Of a stretch of 64,000 bases of DNA, positions 10,465-19,884 are shown one piece after another. Source of the stretch: Stentor roeselii. Lineage: Eukaryota; Ciliophora; Heterotrichea; Heterotrichida; Stentoridae. The stretch is from positions 1 to 64,000 of the forward strand of contig RSEH01000074.1 in the NCBI GenBank assembly GCA_006503475.1. The letters are read 5' to 3'. The position numbers and the translations under genes were made by a program. The notes beneath the pieces were generated by a model. The model was not told the DNA's origin, did not search any database, and saw only the letters and a program-made list of their open reading frames with translations. Numbering within the stretch: the stretch's first letter is position 1; each line of letters begins with the position of its first letter.

Positions 10465-10934
10465 TTAATTGTTTTATTTAGATTATAAATGTAGGTTAAT
10501 CCGTACCTTTGAAAAACCAAATAATAATCTCTTGATTTTGATTTAGGAATGTAGTCGATTATTGTACGGTGGTTTATGTCTTGTCCTTTTATTTTCGCCT
10601 TTCTTTGAAGGCAGAGCTCGATGAATCTAATATCGCCTCGCTCGCATGCTGTGAAGGTTGGAAGGACTTTGTATCTGTCTTCTTTGTTTAGGTCTGAATC
10701 TAGGTTGACGAAAAGTTTAAATGTCTCGAATTCACCGACTTCTGCTGCGATGTGGGCACAGGTTCTGCTGAAAAAGTGAACCATTTGATAATCCTTGTCA
10801 AAACCTAAGCCTAGAAGTTTGTTGATCTTTTTATGGTTGTTACTGAGGATTGCTCCATACATTTCGAATTGGTGATTGAAACCGAAGGCTGAACCTGGAA
10901 TTCGTTTTTCTAAGGAACTATCTGAACACCCCAT
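10461..10934 (-). CDS. short ankyrin-repeat protein with MGCS (myristoylation-type) start
   Basis: 157 aa. MGCSDSSLEKR at the start fits N-myristoylation and palmitoylation. Residues about 25-140 contain ankyrin-like units (THIAAEVGEFETFKLFV-type, with ACERGDIRFIELCLQRKAKI as the next helix pair), probably three to four repeats. The last four bases are shared with the start codon of the rhodanese-like gene. Both proteins carry lipid-anchor signals, so they may act together at a membrane; this is inference from adjacency. Ankyrin units bind proteins and give no substrate. Confidence 0.7.
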   Translation of the reverse strand: MGCSDSSLEKRIPGSAFGFNHQFEMYGAILSNNHKKINKLLGLGFDKDYQMVHFFSRTCAHIAAEVGEFETFKLFVNLDSDLNKEDRYKVLPTFTACERGDIRFIELCLQRKAKIKGQDINHRTIIDYIPKSKSRDYYLVFQRYGLTYIYNLNKTIK

Positions 10935-11935
10935 TAAAAATGAATAACCGTAAGATTTAATTTTTAAATTTTTTAGTTAAAATTAAGGATAAACTCTAAT
11001 CGCGTGTATCTTATCAATACCTAAAATTTCCAGTCTCACATTAAGTTAGAGGCTTTTCAAAATTACTAAGTATTAAAAATTTATATCAAAAATTTTTAAA
11101 TACCAATAGATCACAATCTTAAAATTTTTAAAAAGAGAAAATATCAAGTAACCCACTATATCCCAAAAATTATAATAAACATTAATTTATACTTTTTATA
11201 TCAATCTGAAAACATTTTAAATAAACACTCTGCTTCTTTAATCTCAGTCTTCTGGTTACCTTGTGAATAAGACCTTCATCAGAGAATTCCTCTTTTATCC
11301 CCAAACTAACACCCTACTGCCAGGCAAGTCCTTATCAAGATTTCTAAAAAACTTTGACATAACTTCCAATTTTCGCCGAGACTTCTAACATCTTAAAATC
11401 AAGATCTTTAAACTTTTTCCCATTTTTTCATTGAAGGCATCCTCCTTCATTGATGTCACTTTTACTACCAACAATGATGATGATGAAATCAGTTTTTCTT
11501 TAAAAATCTCTGTTTTTAGTAATATCGAAGACAATGACTCCATGGAGTAATCTCGAATGCAAGAATTAAAGACCTGAAGCCTTCCTGGCATTCAGTGTCC
11601 CTAAGTTAAAGTTGAATGGTTCTGTCATCAAAAATATGTCTTTTGATAAGAAGTTTATTCTGATTATTGACTGATGAACAGGGTCAAAAAATCCATTCAT
11701 GAACTGGTCGATTTTTTAAGTCTTTTCCCACTCAAGTCACCTAAAAAAACAATTTTTTACTTTTTCTTAGCTTAAAAGCCTGATCCTTGAAGTCCTTCGA
11801 CTTTTGTAATAATAATAAAAGGCTAAGATAATAATTGAATATAAGATTTTATTTTTAGAATTCACTAGATTCTAAATTAACATGAAAAAGTATAAAGTGG
11901 ATGTATTTTTAAAAAGATATTTGAATATCGCTTAA
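10935..11935. other. 1-kb intergenic region with possible gene relic
   Basis: The flanks are ordinary AT-rich spacer. About 11222-11750 is less AT-rich and reads in short protein-like bursts on the plus strand (for example NTLLPGKSLSRFLKNFD near 11310), repeatedly broken by stops. A 68-codon minus-strand frame at 11385-11591 opens with an ATG but has no recognisable content. No 15-nt intron rescues a longer frame by eye. It may be a decayed gene, an RNA gene or chance. Confidence 0.35.
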
Positions 11936-14900
11936 CTAATGCATTTTACTCGCAAGACTCTTGAATTCACTGTCTTTGGACAGTAGTTCGCTAGGTTTTC
12001 CCATTTCCAAAACTTTTCCATCTGCAAGCAGTACAACCAAGTCACTTTCAACAATTGTAGCAAGTCGATGAGCGATAGTCAAAATAGTGCATCCTGTAAA
12101 CTTCCCCTTAATAACCTCTTGAATTTTTCTATCATTTTCAGGGTCAATCCCAGCAGTGGCTTCATCAAAAAGAATGATTTTAGTATTGCTTATAAGAGCT
12201 CGACTCAAGCTAAGCAATTGTCTTTCTCCAATGCTGATATTTTTTCCACTATTTTTAACTTCATAATCAAGAGCGAATTTGAGTCCAACTTCTTTCAAGA
12301 CCTTTTCAATTGTTTTTTCATCAAACAATGAGAAAGGGTCAAGGTTTTCCTTCATAGTTCCATTAAATACAAGTGGATCCTGAGGTATCAAAGTAATTGC
12401 TTCCCTCAACTTCTTAAGTCCTAACAAGGCAGTATTAACGCCGTCTATCGTAATAAGTCCAGACTCGATTTCAACGATTCTAAGAAGTCCCAAGAAAAGT
12501 GAAGACTTTCCACTTCCAGTCCTTCCAGTGATGCCAACTCGCAACCCTCCAGGAATATTTAAACTGAGACCTTTAAGGACCAGGTCAGTATTCGGACGGT
12601 ATCTCATAAAGACTTTATTGAAAGAAATACTTGGACTTTCAGGCCATCCCAGATGATTCTGGTCTTTAACAGTCACCAGTTCTCTTTCTTTCGGAAGGTC
12701 AGTGAAAGCTTTCACTCTTTCCACAGAAACCATCTCATTTTCAATACTCGTCAACGAGACCAACAGTTCATTCAAGCTATCAGGAAGAGGAATCATGTAA
12801 GTCAAAGTCAACCCAACAATGCCCACAGAGATATCATTACGGAAAACGATAGCAGCGATGAAAAGCGCTGACAAAAACAAGGCAGATAAAAGTCCTAAAT
12901 AAAGTCTCATCCATTGTTCACATCCACATTTCGAGTAGTTAAGTTTCATGTTTTCATTGATTTTCAGCTGGTTCTGAATGATAAAGTTTTCAACTTGTTT
13001 AAAGCATCTGATGAACTTCGCCCCTGCAAGGGTTTCAGTGAAATGATTCAACATTGGTGACCTTGAAATGCTTTCAAGACGGGTAAGTTCACGAGAAGTT
13101 TTCATGTAATAACGACTGATGAGTCTTCCAGGCACCAGGATGAGCGGAACGACGACCATCAAATAAGGAAAGTAAATAAGTCCCATTAATATGCAAGAGG
13201 CAGTCGAGCAGACATTAGCCAAGACAGAGCCAACAGTGAAGCTAATCTCATCATCAATCATATTGATATCTTTCGTCAGTCTATTCAAAAGTCTTCCAAG
13301 AGGCGTCACATCATAAAACAAGTTAATCGGCGCTTTTAGAAAAGCCTCCATTAACTTACTATGCGCATTTTTGCTGATGATCGGCGACATGATGACACTC
13401 AAAATAAAAGACCTGAGGAAAATAAAAATACAACCGCCTAGTCTCAATGCGACATAAATCGGAAGGTAAAAACTTACATCTGAAGGATGTTTCGTCCATT
13501 CTTTCAAGAAAATATCGCCGGCCATTCTTGTAGTCATCCAAAGGGCCAGGGCGAGACAAGCCATGCCGAGCCAGAAGAAGCCTCCTGAGAACTTGAAGTA
13601 ATCTTTATACACTTCTCTGTCAACTTCTCCTACTTCTCTATCTTCTTCTTCCATCAGTTTGTCCTCAGGTTTGCTTTCATTTGCTGCAGGTTCTTCTTGT
13701 TCTTCTTCTCTTGATGCATTAGCGAAGGTGCCTTGAACGATGTTTTGAATTCTTCCGTCTTGGATCTCGACGACTCTTTCAACTTGACTTAAAAAGTTGT
13801 GACGATGAGTTACTAAAATGCGGGTCTTGCCTTTGAGAAGTCTTAAAAAACAGTTGTTGAAAATGTGAGAAGCCACATGATTATCAACTGAACTAAGAGG
13901 ATCATCTAGCAAATAAACATCTCTATCTGAGTAAACTGCTCTAGCAAGACAAACTCTTGCCTTCTGCCCTCCACTTAAGTTAATTCCTCTCTCACCTATT
14001 TCAGTTTTATCTCCACTAGGCAAGGCGACAATATCAGGCATTAAGCAACAAGCATCAAGTACTTTCCAATACCAATCTTCCTTGAATTCCTTTCCCATTA
14101 AAATATTTTCTCTTAAAGTCGCGTTGAGTAGCCAAGAGTCCAAAGAAGGTGCATAAGCGATATTAGGACTTGCTCTTAACTCTCCAGAACTAACAGCGAT
14201 TTCTCCCATCACTCCTAATAAAATACTTGACTTGCCTGACCCCACTGGTCCTATAATCGCGATGAACTCGCCTGGAGCCACTGAAAGGTTTATGTTTTTT
14301 AATACTGCTTTTTCACCGTAGGACAAAGTGCAGTTCACGAATTCTACACTTTCACTTGTTGGAAGCTGTTTAAAGGGCTTTGAGTCGATCAGCTCGTGAA
14401 CTCTTCGGTGACTTACGACTAGCTGAACGCATTGAGAGGCAACGATTGGGATACCGATTAGTGGAATTTGAAGAAGGAAAAGAGTTGTAAGGGTTATGAA
14501 AGCTTTTTCTGAGTTTATCTCTTCACCCATTACTACTGTGTAGTAAGCGAATACTATTACTACTACTAGACTTGGAAGGGTCCAGAAGTAAAAGAGGTTG
14601 CATGAGTAGAGAACGTTTAGACTTCGCATCTTCGAAACTTCTAGGCTACGGATTTTCTGGATTTTTTCGAAGAAGTGGTGCTCCCAACTGTAGGCTTTTA
14701 TCATTTTTATCTCTGTTAGCAGTTGGGTAGAGTGTTCAATTCTTTCATCTCTTAACTCCATGATCTTCTCAGTAAATCTAGTGCAAGTAGAGCTCAACAA
14801 GAAATTCGAAATCATAGCCAAAAAGATAGTAGCAATAGCGATCCAAACCGCATTTCCAACCTGTTTATAAACCAAATAAACCGCGAATCCAATCTGAAAA

Positions 14901-15517
14901 GGAATCGACATGATATAAGGCAAGAACCAAAAAAACTCAAAAATTTTCGTGACATCGACTTGCAACAAGTTGATTCCAAGTCCATCAGGCAAGTTAGCCG
15001 ATCCAAGACTTTTATTATAAACCAAGTTAAACAATGAGTTCCTCACTCTTATCGCGCAAAGTTCAGTGTAAAAGTTCCTCTGCGCTGAAAGAATCGGGTA
15101 CATCAAGTTCGCGGCACAGAAAAATCCTGCTAAAATCGCTCCTTGACTCAAAGGTTTTTCATCTTGTCCGATGTAGTCCATTAAAAGTTCCATGAAGACC
15201 GGTCCTGAAAATTCAAGAATGACGCATAAAAAGGATAGAACGATGCCGAAAGCAAGAATTGATTTGTTTAGAAGGATTATTGAGAAGAATAAACGATGAT
15301 GCTTTAAGTAAGGGGATAATTTTTCTTCTGATATTCTTTCTGTCGCTGGTAGGGGAAATGCGTGCTCTGATTCTAGCCGCGATGTTGAACCGATTTTTAA
15401 AAGTCTTTGAACCCATGTGAAAAAAAGCTGGGATGCCAAGGAAACTTTGACTGGCTCTTGAGAAAGCTTGGTGTACTTGATTGGAGTTGAAGACTTTCCC
15501 AGTTCTTGAAGTTCCAT
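11936..15517 (-). CDS. ABCC/MRP-type ABC transporter, full length
   Basis: 1193 aa, a complete two-by-two ABC exporter of subfamily C without the extra N-terminal membrane domain. Membrane domain 1 spans about 70-345. Nucleotide-binding domain 1 has Walker A GPVGSGKSS (about 420), signature LSGGQKARVCLARA (about 510) and Walker B DVYLLDDPLSSVD. An acidic linker (EEEQEEPAANESKPED) precedes membrane domain 2. Nucleotide-binding domain 2 has GRTGSGKSS (about 995), a divergent signature SIGERQLLSLSRAL and IILFDEATAGID. The first domain has Asp after Walker B where the catalytic Glu sits and the second has Glu, the usual asymmetry of MRPs. Family members export conjugates and drugs; the substrate here is unknown. 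TTATAAATG precedes the start. Confidence 0.95.
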   Translation of the reverse strand: MELQELGKSSTPIKYTKLSQEPVKVSLASQLFFTWVQRLLKIGSTSRLESEHAFPLPATERISEEKLSPYLKHHRLFFSIILLNKSILAFGIVLSFLCVILEFSGPVFMELLMDYIGQDEKPLSQGAILAGFFCAANLMYPILSAQRNFYTELCAIRVRNSLFNLVYNKSLGSANLPDGLGINLLQVDVTKIFEFFWFLPYIMSIPFQIGFAVYLVYKQVGNAVWIAIATIFLAMISNFLLSSTCTRFTEKIMELRDERIEHSTQLLTEIKMIKAYSWEHHFFEKIQKIRSLEVSKMRSLNVLYSCNLFYFWTLPSLVVVIVFAYYTVVMGEEINSEKAFITLTTLFLLQIPLIGIPIVASQCVQLVVSHRRVHELIDSKPFKQLPTSESVEFVNCTLSYGEKAVLKNINLSVAPGEFIAIIGPVGSGKSSILLGVMGEIAVSSGELRASPNIAYAPSLDSWLLNATLRENILMGKEFKEDWYWKVLDACCLMPDIVALPSGDKTEIGERGINLSGGQKARVCLARAVYSDRDVYLLDDPLSSVDNHVASHIFNNCFLRLLKGKTRILVTHRHNFLSQVERVVEIQDGRIQNIVQGTFANASREEEQEEPAANESKPEDKLMEEEDREVGEVDREVYKDYFKFSGGFFWLGMACLALALWMTTRMAGDIFLKEWTKHPSDVSFYLPIYVALRLGGCIFIFLRSFILSVIMSPIISKNAHSKLMEAFLKAPINLFYDVTPLGRLLNRLTKDINMIDDEISFTVGSVLANVCSTASCILMGLIYFPYLMVVVPLILVPGRLISRYYMKTSRELTRLESISRSPMLNHFTETLAGAKFIRCFKQVENFIIQNQLKINENMKLNYSKCGCEQWMRLYLGLLSALFLSALFIAAIVFRNDISVGIVGLTLTYMIPLPDSLNELLVSLTSIENEMVSVERVKAFTDLPKERELVTVKDQNHLGWPESPSISFNKVFMRYRPNTDLVLKGLSLNIPGGLRVGITGRTGSGKSSLFLGLLRIVEIESGLITIDGVNTALLGLKKLREAITLIPQDPLVFNGTMKENLDPFSLFDEKTIEKVLKEVGLKFALDYEVKNSGKNISIGERQLLSLSRALISNTKIILFDEATAGIDPENDRKIQEVIKGKFTGCTILTIAHRLATIVESDLVVLLADGKVLEMGKPSELLSKDSEFKSLASKMH

Positions 15518-15802
15518 TTATAAGGAATTTTTTATTCGGGGAAAGTATCAAGGGTTTTGATTTGAAGAGATTGAAATTTTTAATTAATCTGGGATTATTT
15601 AAAGATTAGGAGTTATTCGATTTAGAGAGTTTAAGTCCAAAAATCTGGAATTAAAGAAAATAAAAATTATAAGAATTTAGATATCTCTAAGATATTAATA
15701 TAATCTTTCCACTGATTAGAGATAAAATAATCCTAATCATCTCTACTTCTTCCAAAGCAACCCAATTCCAATCAAATCACTTTCCATCCTCAATCCTTAA
15801 TA

Positions 15803-16537
15803 ATGCGTAAAGAACTAACAATGCAAGAGATGACGAACTACCTAATCTCTAAATCAAAGCAAGATCCATTAACCTTCCATCAATATCCAAACTTCAGTCC
15901 ATGCAAATCAATCGAGCCAAGTAAAACCGTTGCATTCCTTCGTAAATCTTTTATCTTGCCCAACCCTAAGCACCTTCCCTCATCTCACTACATCGAGCAT
16001 CGTTTCCAGCCCTATCTTCGAGCGAAAACATTCAAAAAGTCCCTCTTCAAGAACCTAGTCCCGAACAACGCCTTGACAGACCGTGAATCAACATCCACCC
16101 GATTTAAAACTTCAAGATATCCTCAAGTCCCTTTAACTAAAGAGTTAATTCAAAAAGTCGAGTCAATCAACACTTATCGCAAATGCGAGAAAAAAACTTC
16201 AGCGGCTCTTACTCGTCCTTGTTCACAACTTTCATGCAGTCGAAAAGGTTTTGATAAACTTGAGAACTGCAAATCGGATAAACTGATTATTTCTCTACCG
16301 ACGAAGAAGATCTGGAGAAAACAGTCGATTTTTGATAGGGAATCTGAGGAAAGACCTGTAAAAAGTGAAAAAATCGCAGGGGATGAAGATGAGATCTTTG
16401 CCAGGCATGAGGAAGGGTTAAGTAAAAGTTCTGATAACGTTAAAAGTGACTCGAGGATTATAAGAGAACTTTTCACGTTTAAACCTCTTGACCCGAAAGC
16501 CTCAGAAAGCGCTTTGAACCCGTTTCGACCGCGTTGA
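15803..16537 (+). CDS. unknown basic Ser/Lys-rich protein
   Basis: 244 aa, rich in Lys, Arg and Ser, with no membrane segment and no domain I recognise. The C-terminal third is charged and looks disordered. The start ATGCGTAAAG lies in an AATAATG context. It ends in TGA only 6 bp from the stop of the convergent Cx9C gene. It is kept as a gene because the frame is long and its codon use matches its neighbours. Confidence 0.6.
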   Translation: MRKELTMQEMTNYLISKSKQDPLTFHQYPNFSPCKSIEPSKTVAFLRKSFILPNPKHLPSSHYIEHRFQPYLRAKTFKKSLFKNLVPNNALTDRESTSTRFKTSRYPQVPLTKELIQKVESINTYRKCEKKTSAALTRPCSQLSCSRKGFDKLENCKSDKLIISLPTKKIWRKQSIFDRESEERPVKSEKIAGDEDEIFARHEEGLSKSSDNVKSDSRIIRELFTFKPLDPKASESALNPFRPR

Positions 16538-16543
16538 ACTTAA

Positions 16544-16795
16544 TTAGTTACTGTAATCTTTCTCATCTAGATATATCTTCATCCTATTCTGCTTATTAAA
16601 GCAACTATAGTACTTTTTCAGCAGTTCTTCTCGACACTTACTATCATTAAACCCACAAGTCTCAACACATTCCTGCCATTCTTTATGTTTTTTAGAACAT
16701 TTCAAAACTTGCCTTTCAAACTCATCCTTACTGCACTTTAGAGGGTTTTCAGAAGTCCTTTTCGATTTCCAGGCATCAAAAAAGTTCCAAGACAT
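16544..16795 (-). CDS. small Cys-rich (Cx9C-type) protein
   Basis: 83 aa, starting MSWNFFDAWKSKR; the longer open frame upstream has no ATG. Cysteines fall as C-x11-C-x9-C, then C-x6-C-x10-C, in predicted helices (LKCSKKHKEWQECVETCGF). Paired Cx9C helices mark the CHCH proteins of the mitochondrial intermembrane space (COX17/COX19/CMC relatives). The spacing is only partly canonical, so the assignment is tentative. The start codon lies 12 bp from that of the divergent PCF11 gene. Confidence 0.65.
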   Translation of the reverse strand: MSWNFFDAWKSKRTSENPLKCSKDEFERQVLKCSKKHKEWQECVETCGFNDSKCREELLKKYYSCFNKQNRMKIYLDEKDYSN

Positions 16796-16807
16796 AATTA
16801 TCACGAA
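16796..16807. promoter_or_regulatory. 12-bp divergent spacer between Cx9C gene and PCF11
   Basis: Only AATTATCACGAA separates the two ATGs. Any promoter for either gene must extend into, or lie within, the other coding region. Confidence 0.5.
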
Positions 16808-17881
16808 ATGAACCAAATAGACCCAATTTGGAAGTACAACCAGCTTCTCGATCGTTTGACTCGAAACGACCGTCGCATAATCGACTGTATCACTGCAATA
16901 GCAAGGGACTACCAACACCTTGCGCCGACCTTCGTGGAAAGACTTGAGTCGAAGTTATTTTTATCAATCGAGCCATTCCGAAAGCTGTTGTTTTTATATG
17001 TTGTTGACTGTCTCACATTCAACATTCCGATAATGCGTGAGTACCTCTCGCTTAGGGTCAGTTCAATGTTCGCTCATTCTTACAGGATGGCGAATTCCGA
17101 GTTGAAGATTGAAATGGAAAAGCTTTTAGAGATCTGGGAGTCTCAATATCGCTTTCCTATGGAAGTCCTTGAAGACATTCGAGAGAAGATGGCACCAACA
17201 CCGCCTCTTATCTCTTCTCCGATCAACTCGCACCATGCTTACTGCTTATTTGACTTGTCTGAGATCAATGACTGGCTAAATCAAAACTCTTATGCGCCAC
17301 TTTCACTTCTACAGCAGGTTTACGATGAGAACAGTCAAGGTCTCTTCGACAAGTTGCTTGACAACCAAAGAAGTAAAGCAGAATTCGAAAAGCTTACTTC
17401 AAAGCTCTCAGTAGTTGACCCTAACGGCCTTCACGCTTTTCTATTGTATGAACTTTACGAAGAACTCCCGAAACAATGCCTGATGTGTGGACTTCGCTTT
17501 AGCCTTGACTCAGAAATGGACACTCATCTTGACCTGCATTTTGGAAAAAACAATAAAAAAGAACTTTTAAGGACCTGGCTTCCTGACCCTTCACAATGGG
17601 TGGACCCGAGACTGCATCGTGGACTTTTGGCTGACGACTCTCCGAAGAAGGTGGACAAAGAAGTCACTTCTTCTGCACCTTGCAACCCTGACCAGCTTAA
17701 TTGTCTTTTATGTGGAGAAGCTTTTGAGATTGTGCCTAGAGATGCTGCTTGGTTCTGCAAAGACGCTGAAAGAGTCTTTGTGGAGAATCAGGGACGAGAG
17801 GTCATTTTACATTGCGCTTGTGTTGAAAGTATCACAAATTTACAGTTTAACAACTTGCAGGACGGAGATATAGTTATTTAA
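16808..17881 (+). CDS. PCF11: PCF11-like pre-mRNA cleavage/termination factor
   Basis: 357 aa. Residues about 10-130 fit a CTD-interacting domain (eight-helix fold, with RKLLFLYVVDCLTFN and the segment around it). A C2H2-type finger CLMCGLRFSLDSEMDTHLDLHF follows near residue 223, then RTWLPDPSQWVDP, matching the Trp-containing CLP1-binding region, then a second metal site (CLLCGEAFEIV ... WFC ... HCACV). This order is that of Pcf11, the factor linking the RNA polymerase II tail to 3'-end cleavage. It is shorter than yeast or human Pcf11 and lacks the long Gln-rich middle. Its last 8 bp overlap the end of the convergent ADAT3 gene. Confidence 0.88.
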   Translation: MNQIDPIWKYNQLLDRLTRNDRRIIDCITAIARDYQHLAPTFVERLESKLFLSIEPFRKLLFLYVVDCLTFNIPIMREYLSLRVSSMFAHSYRMANSELKIEMEKLLEIWESQYRFPMEVLEDIREKMAPTPPLISSPINSHHAYCLFDLSEINDWLNQNSYAPLSLLQQVYDENSQGLFDKLLDNQRSKAEFEKLTSKLSVVDPNGLHAFLLYELYEELPKQCLMCGLRFSLDSEMDTHLDLHFGKNNKKELLRTWLPDPSQWVDPRLHRGLLADDSPKKVDKEVTSSAPCNPDQLNCLLCGEAFEIVPRDAAWFCKDAERVFVENQGREVILHCACVESITNLQFNNLQDGDIVI

Positions 17882-18623
17882 GTTGGTATTTAAAAATTCG
17901 GTACATGTAGTTTAAAGACCTTTCATGGAGCTTGTGATGAGTGAAGGCTCCTTCTTTAGAATCTTCAGAGAAGTAAACGTGCTTCACACGTGAGTGGACT
18001 AAAGCCATTGCACACATTATGCAAGGCTCTTCGAATAGAACTGCAACTGCCTTTGTGCAGAGATAGTCTTCTTCAGGTACTTTGAACTGATTAATGCATT
18101 GTAGAGTTGAATGCTGCCAGACTTCCTCGCCGTTTAAAGCTTTCACTAAATAAGAAGTCTCTGCAACGAATAACTGTGTTGAACCTGCCTCTGATGATAA
18201 AAAAACTGGCTCTAGTGATTTTTTCTCCTCTTCGCTGTGTGAATAAGGAAGAATTGAAGGTTGGACTATGTTGCAAGGCCAGTACTTGCTCCAAATTACC
18301 ATCTGTGCCTTTGTGAATGGAGGGATTGAAGGAACTTGCACCTCTTCATATCTGGAACATGACTCGCATGACTCGGAATAAGCGTCGAAATCTTCAGAGT
18401 TTATTTCTTCTGAAGGACCTAAAAGTAATTTTAAGTGATTTGGACAGATTTTTCGGGCTCGCTTCAGGTGGTGAAGGTTGTGCTTTGATAGTGGATAATT
18501 TTCACTGAGATAGGAAATTATATCGCTTGCCCGCTTTGGAGAGATTGACATTGTTTGGACTGATAGTAAGTAGGGATGTTTTAAAGTTGTACTGTGTTGA
18601 AGGAGCTCGGTTAATGAATACAT
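17874..18623 (-). CDS. ADAT3: tRNA adenosine deaminase subunit 3 (ADAT3/TAD3)
   Basis: 249 aa. The C-terminal half is a cytidine-deaminase fold: zinc His in VWQHSTLQC (about residue 168) and the PCIMCAMALVHSRVKHVYF Cys motif (about 201). The proton-shuttling Glu of HAE is replaced (H-S-T). That loss, together with PC..CAMAL, marks the non-catalytic ADAT3 partner of the ADAT2-ADAT3 enzyme, which converts A34 to inosine in tRNA anticodons. The N-terminal about 110 residues match the extra tRNA-recognition domain in position but are divergent. The catalytic ADAT2 partner is not in this window. Confidence 0.88.
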   Translation of the reverse strand: MYSLTELLQHSTTLKHPYLLSVQTMSISPKRASDIISYLSENYPLSKHNLHHLKRARKICPNHLKLLLGPSEEINSEDFDAYSESCESCSRYEEVQVPSIPPFTKAQMVIWSKYWPCNIVQPSILPYSHSEEEKKSLEPVFLSSEAGSTQLFVAETSYLVKALNGEEVWQHSTLQCINQFKVPEEDYLCTKAVAVLFEEPCIMCAMALVHSRVKHVYFSEDSKEGAFTHHKLHERSLNYMYRIFKYQLK

Positions 18624-18763
18624 TTTGGATTTATTGGGTTTTGATTGCTTTGAAGGGTTTTGATGATGGATTTGGGGTTAATTGATAGTTAGAGCAGGGT
18701 AATTAGGTTATTAGAGATTTAGTATGGGTAATTTTCTTATTTCTTTCTTTTGTAGACATATAA

Positions 18764-19843
18764 ATGGAAGTTAGATGTAAAGAGAAAAATTGCACTTTGA
18801 ATGCTTTTGAAACTAGTTGTGCAATGTGCGCTTTAAAATTTTGCAATTTTCACAAGGGGGTTCACAGATGTGGAACCTCAACACAATCAATGACAAGAAG
18901 TATCCCACAGACATTAAAAAATCAACATTGTCCTTATAGGCCTGCAGAAATCAAACAAATAATTTCGCTTGTTACAAATGAAATGAATACTTTAAGGACA
19001 TCACTACTCAAGAAAATAGATACTTTGAGTAATACTTATTTGGAAATTGTATCAAAATTAAACAAAATTCAAGAAGGTTTAAGAAATGAAAACGAAATGG
19101 TACATCATTTAAGAAATGTTATCCAAGATTTTGAAATAAGAGATCATACAGATGAATCTATTAAGTTAAGGAGGTATTTCATAATCACGTTAAAGCAAAT
19201 GGTTGGATCTGAAGAAACATCTAGAAATGATACAAATCTTGTTAATGGAATTCAAAAAGGAACAATACCAAAAAGTAATGTTAATGCTCCTATTGGTAAT
19301 AACAGAAAAAATAATGGTACTGGAACTATTTCATTAAACAAAAATAAAAAAGAATCACTTATATCAGATACACTTAACATAAAATATAACCTAAATAATT
19401 ACAATGGAAAGTTTGTCAGTTTGAAAAATGGATTTGAGTATTTAAGAGTTTGCAAAACAGGCCTAGTTGAAAGTATTATCGTTGCCATAATTGAAACTAT
19501 TAATGTCAGAATTCATGTTCTAGATGATTATCAGAAAATCATTAATTCTTTACAACAAATAACTAATTTACCATTAGAAGCTTATCTTCGAGTAAATTTT
19601 GAGTATGATGAAGCATTAATATATGAAATGTTAAAAGATGCTTATAAATTCACAAAAGGAGATATTATAAGATTTCAAAACATATGCGGGATTTACGTTA
19701 TAGATTCAGGGAATAGACAACTATTTTACCCCTCTGAAAATTCAAAGTTCGATATATTTATCGAAGAAAGTGAAATTGGATGCATGATCTTCATACCTTA
19801 TCAACAACTAGCCAGCACTTTAAGATTCATAATAAAAATTTAA
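18764..19843 (+). CDS. B-box-like Cys/His N-terminus with coiled coil, Asn-rich
   Basis: 359 aa. The first about 35 residues carry Cys and His in a B-box-like array (RCKEKNC, SCAMCALKFCNFHKGVHRC). Heptad-rich helix follows at about 65-130, then an Asn/Lys-rich linker and a C-terminal region with no recognisable fold. Codons are more AT-rich and Asn is far more common than in neighbouring genes, a possible sign of fast evolution or a different origin. TATAAATG precedes the start. The function is unknown; B-box plus coiled coil suggests protein-protein contacts. Confidence 0.65.
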   Translation: MEVRCKEKNCTLNAFETSCAMCALKFCNFHKGVHRCGTSTQSMTRSIPQTLKNQHCPYRPAEIKQIISLVTNEMNTLRTSLLKKIDTLSNTYLEIVSKLNKIQEGLRNENEMVHHLRNVIQDFEIRDHTDESIKLRRYFIITLKQMVGSEETSRNDTNLVNGIQKGTIPKSNVNAPIGNNRKNNGTGTISLNKNKKESLISDTLNIKYNLNNYNGKFVSLKNGFEYLRVCKTGLVESIIVAIIETINVRIHVLDDYQKIINSLQQITNLPLEAYLRVNFEYDEALIYEMLKDAYKFTKGDIIRFQNICGIYVIDSGNRQLFYPSENSKFDIFIEESEIGCMIFIPYQQLASTLRFIIKI

Positions 19844-19884
19844 TACCCTTATTTCCTTACTTCCAAATAAACCATAAAACATAT

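Noticed and set aside
16533-16547. GTTGAACTTAATTAG as a 15-nt intron at the end of the 15803 gene
   Set aside because: It has the right length and an A at position 10, but a GTTG start, and splicing would add only a few codons overlapping the convergent gene.
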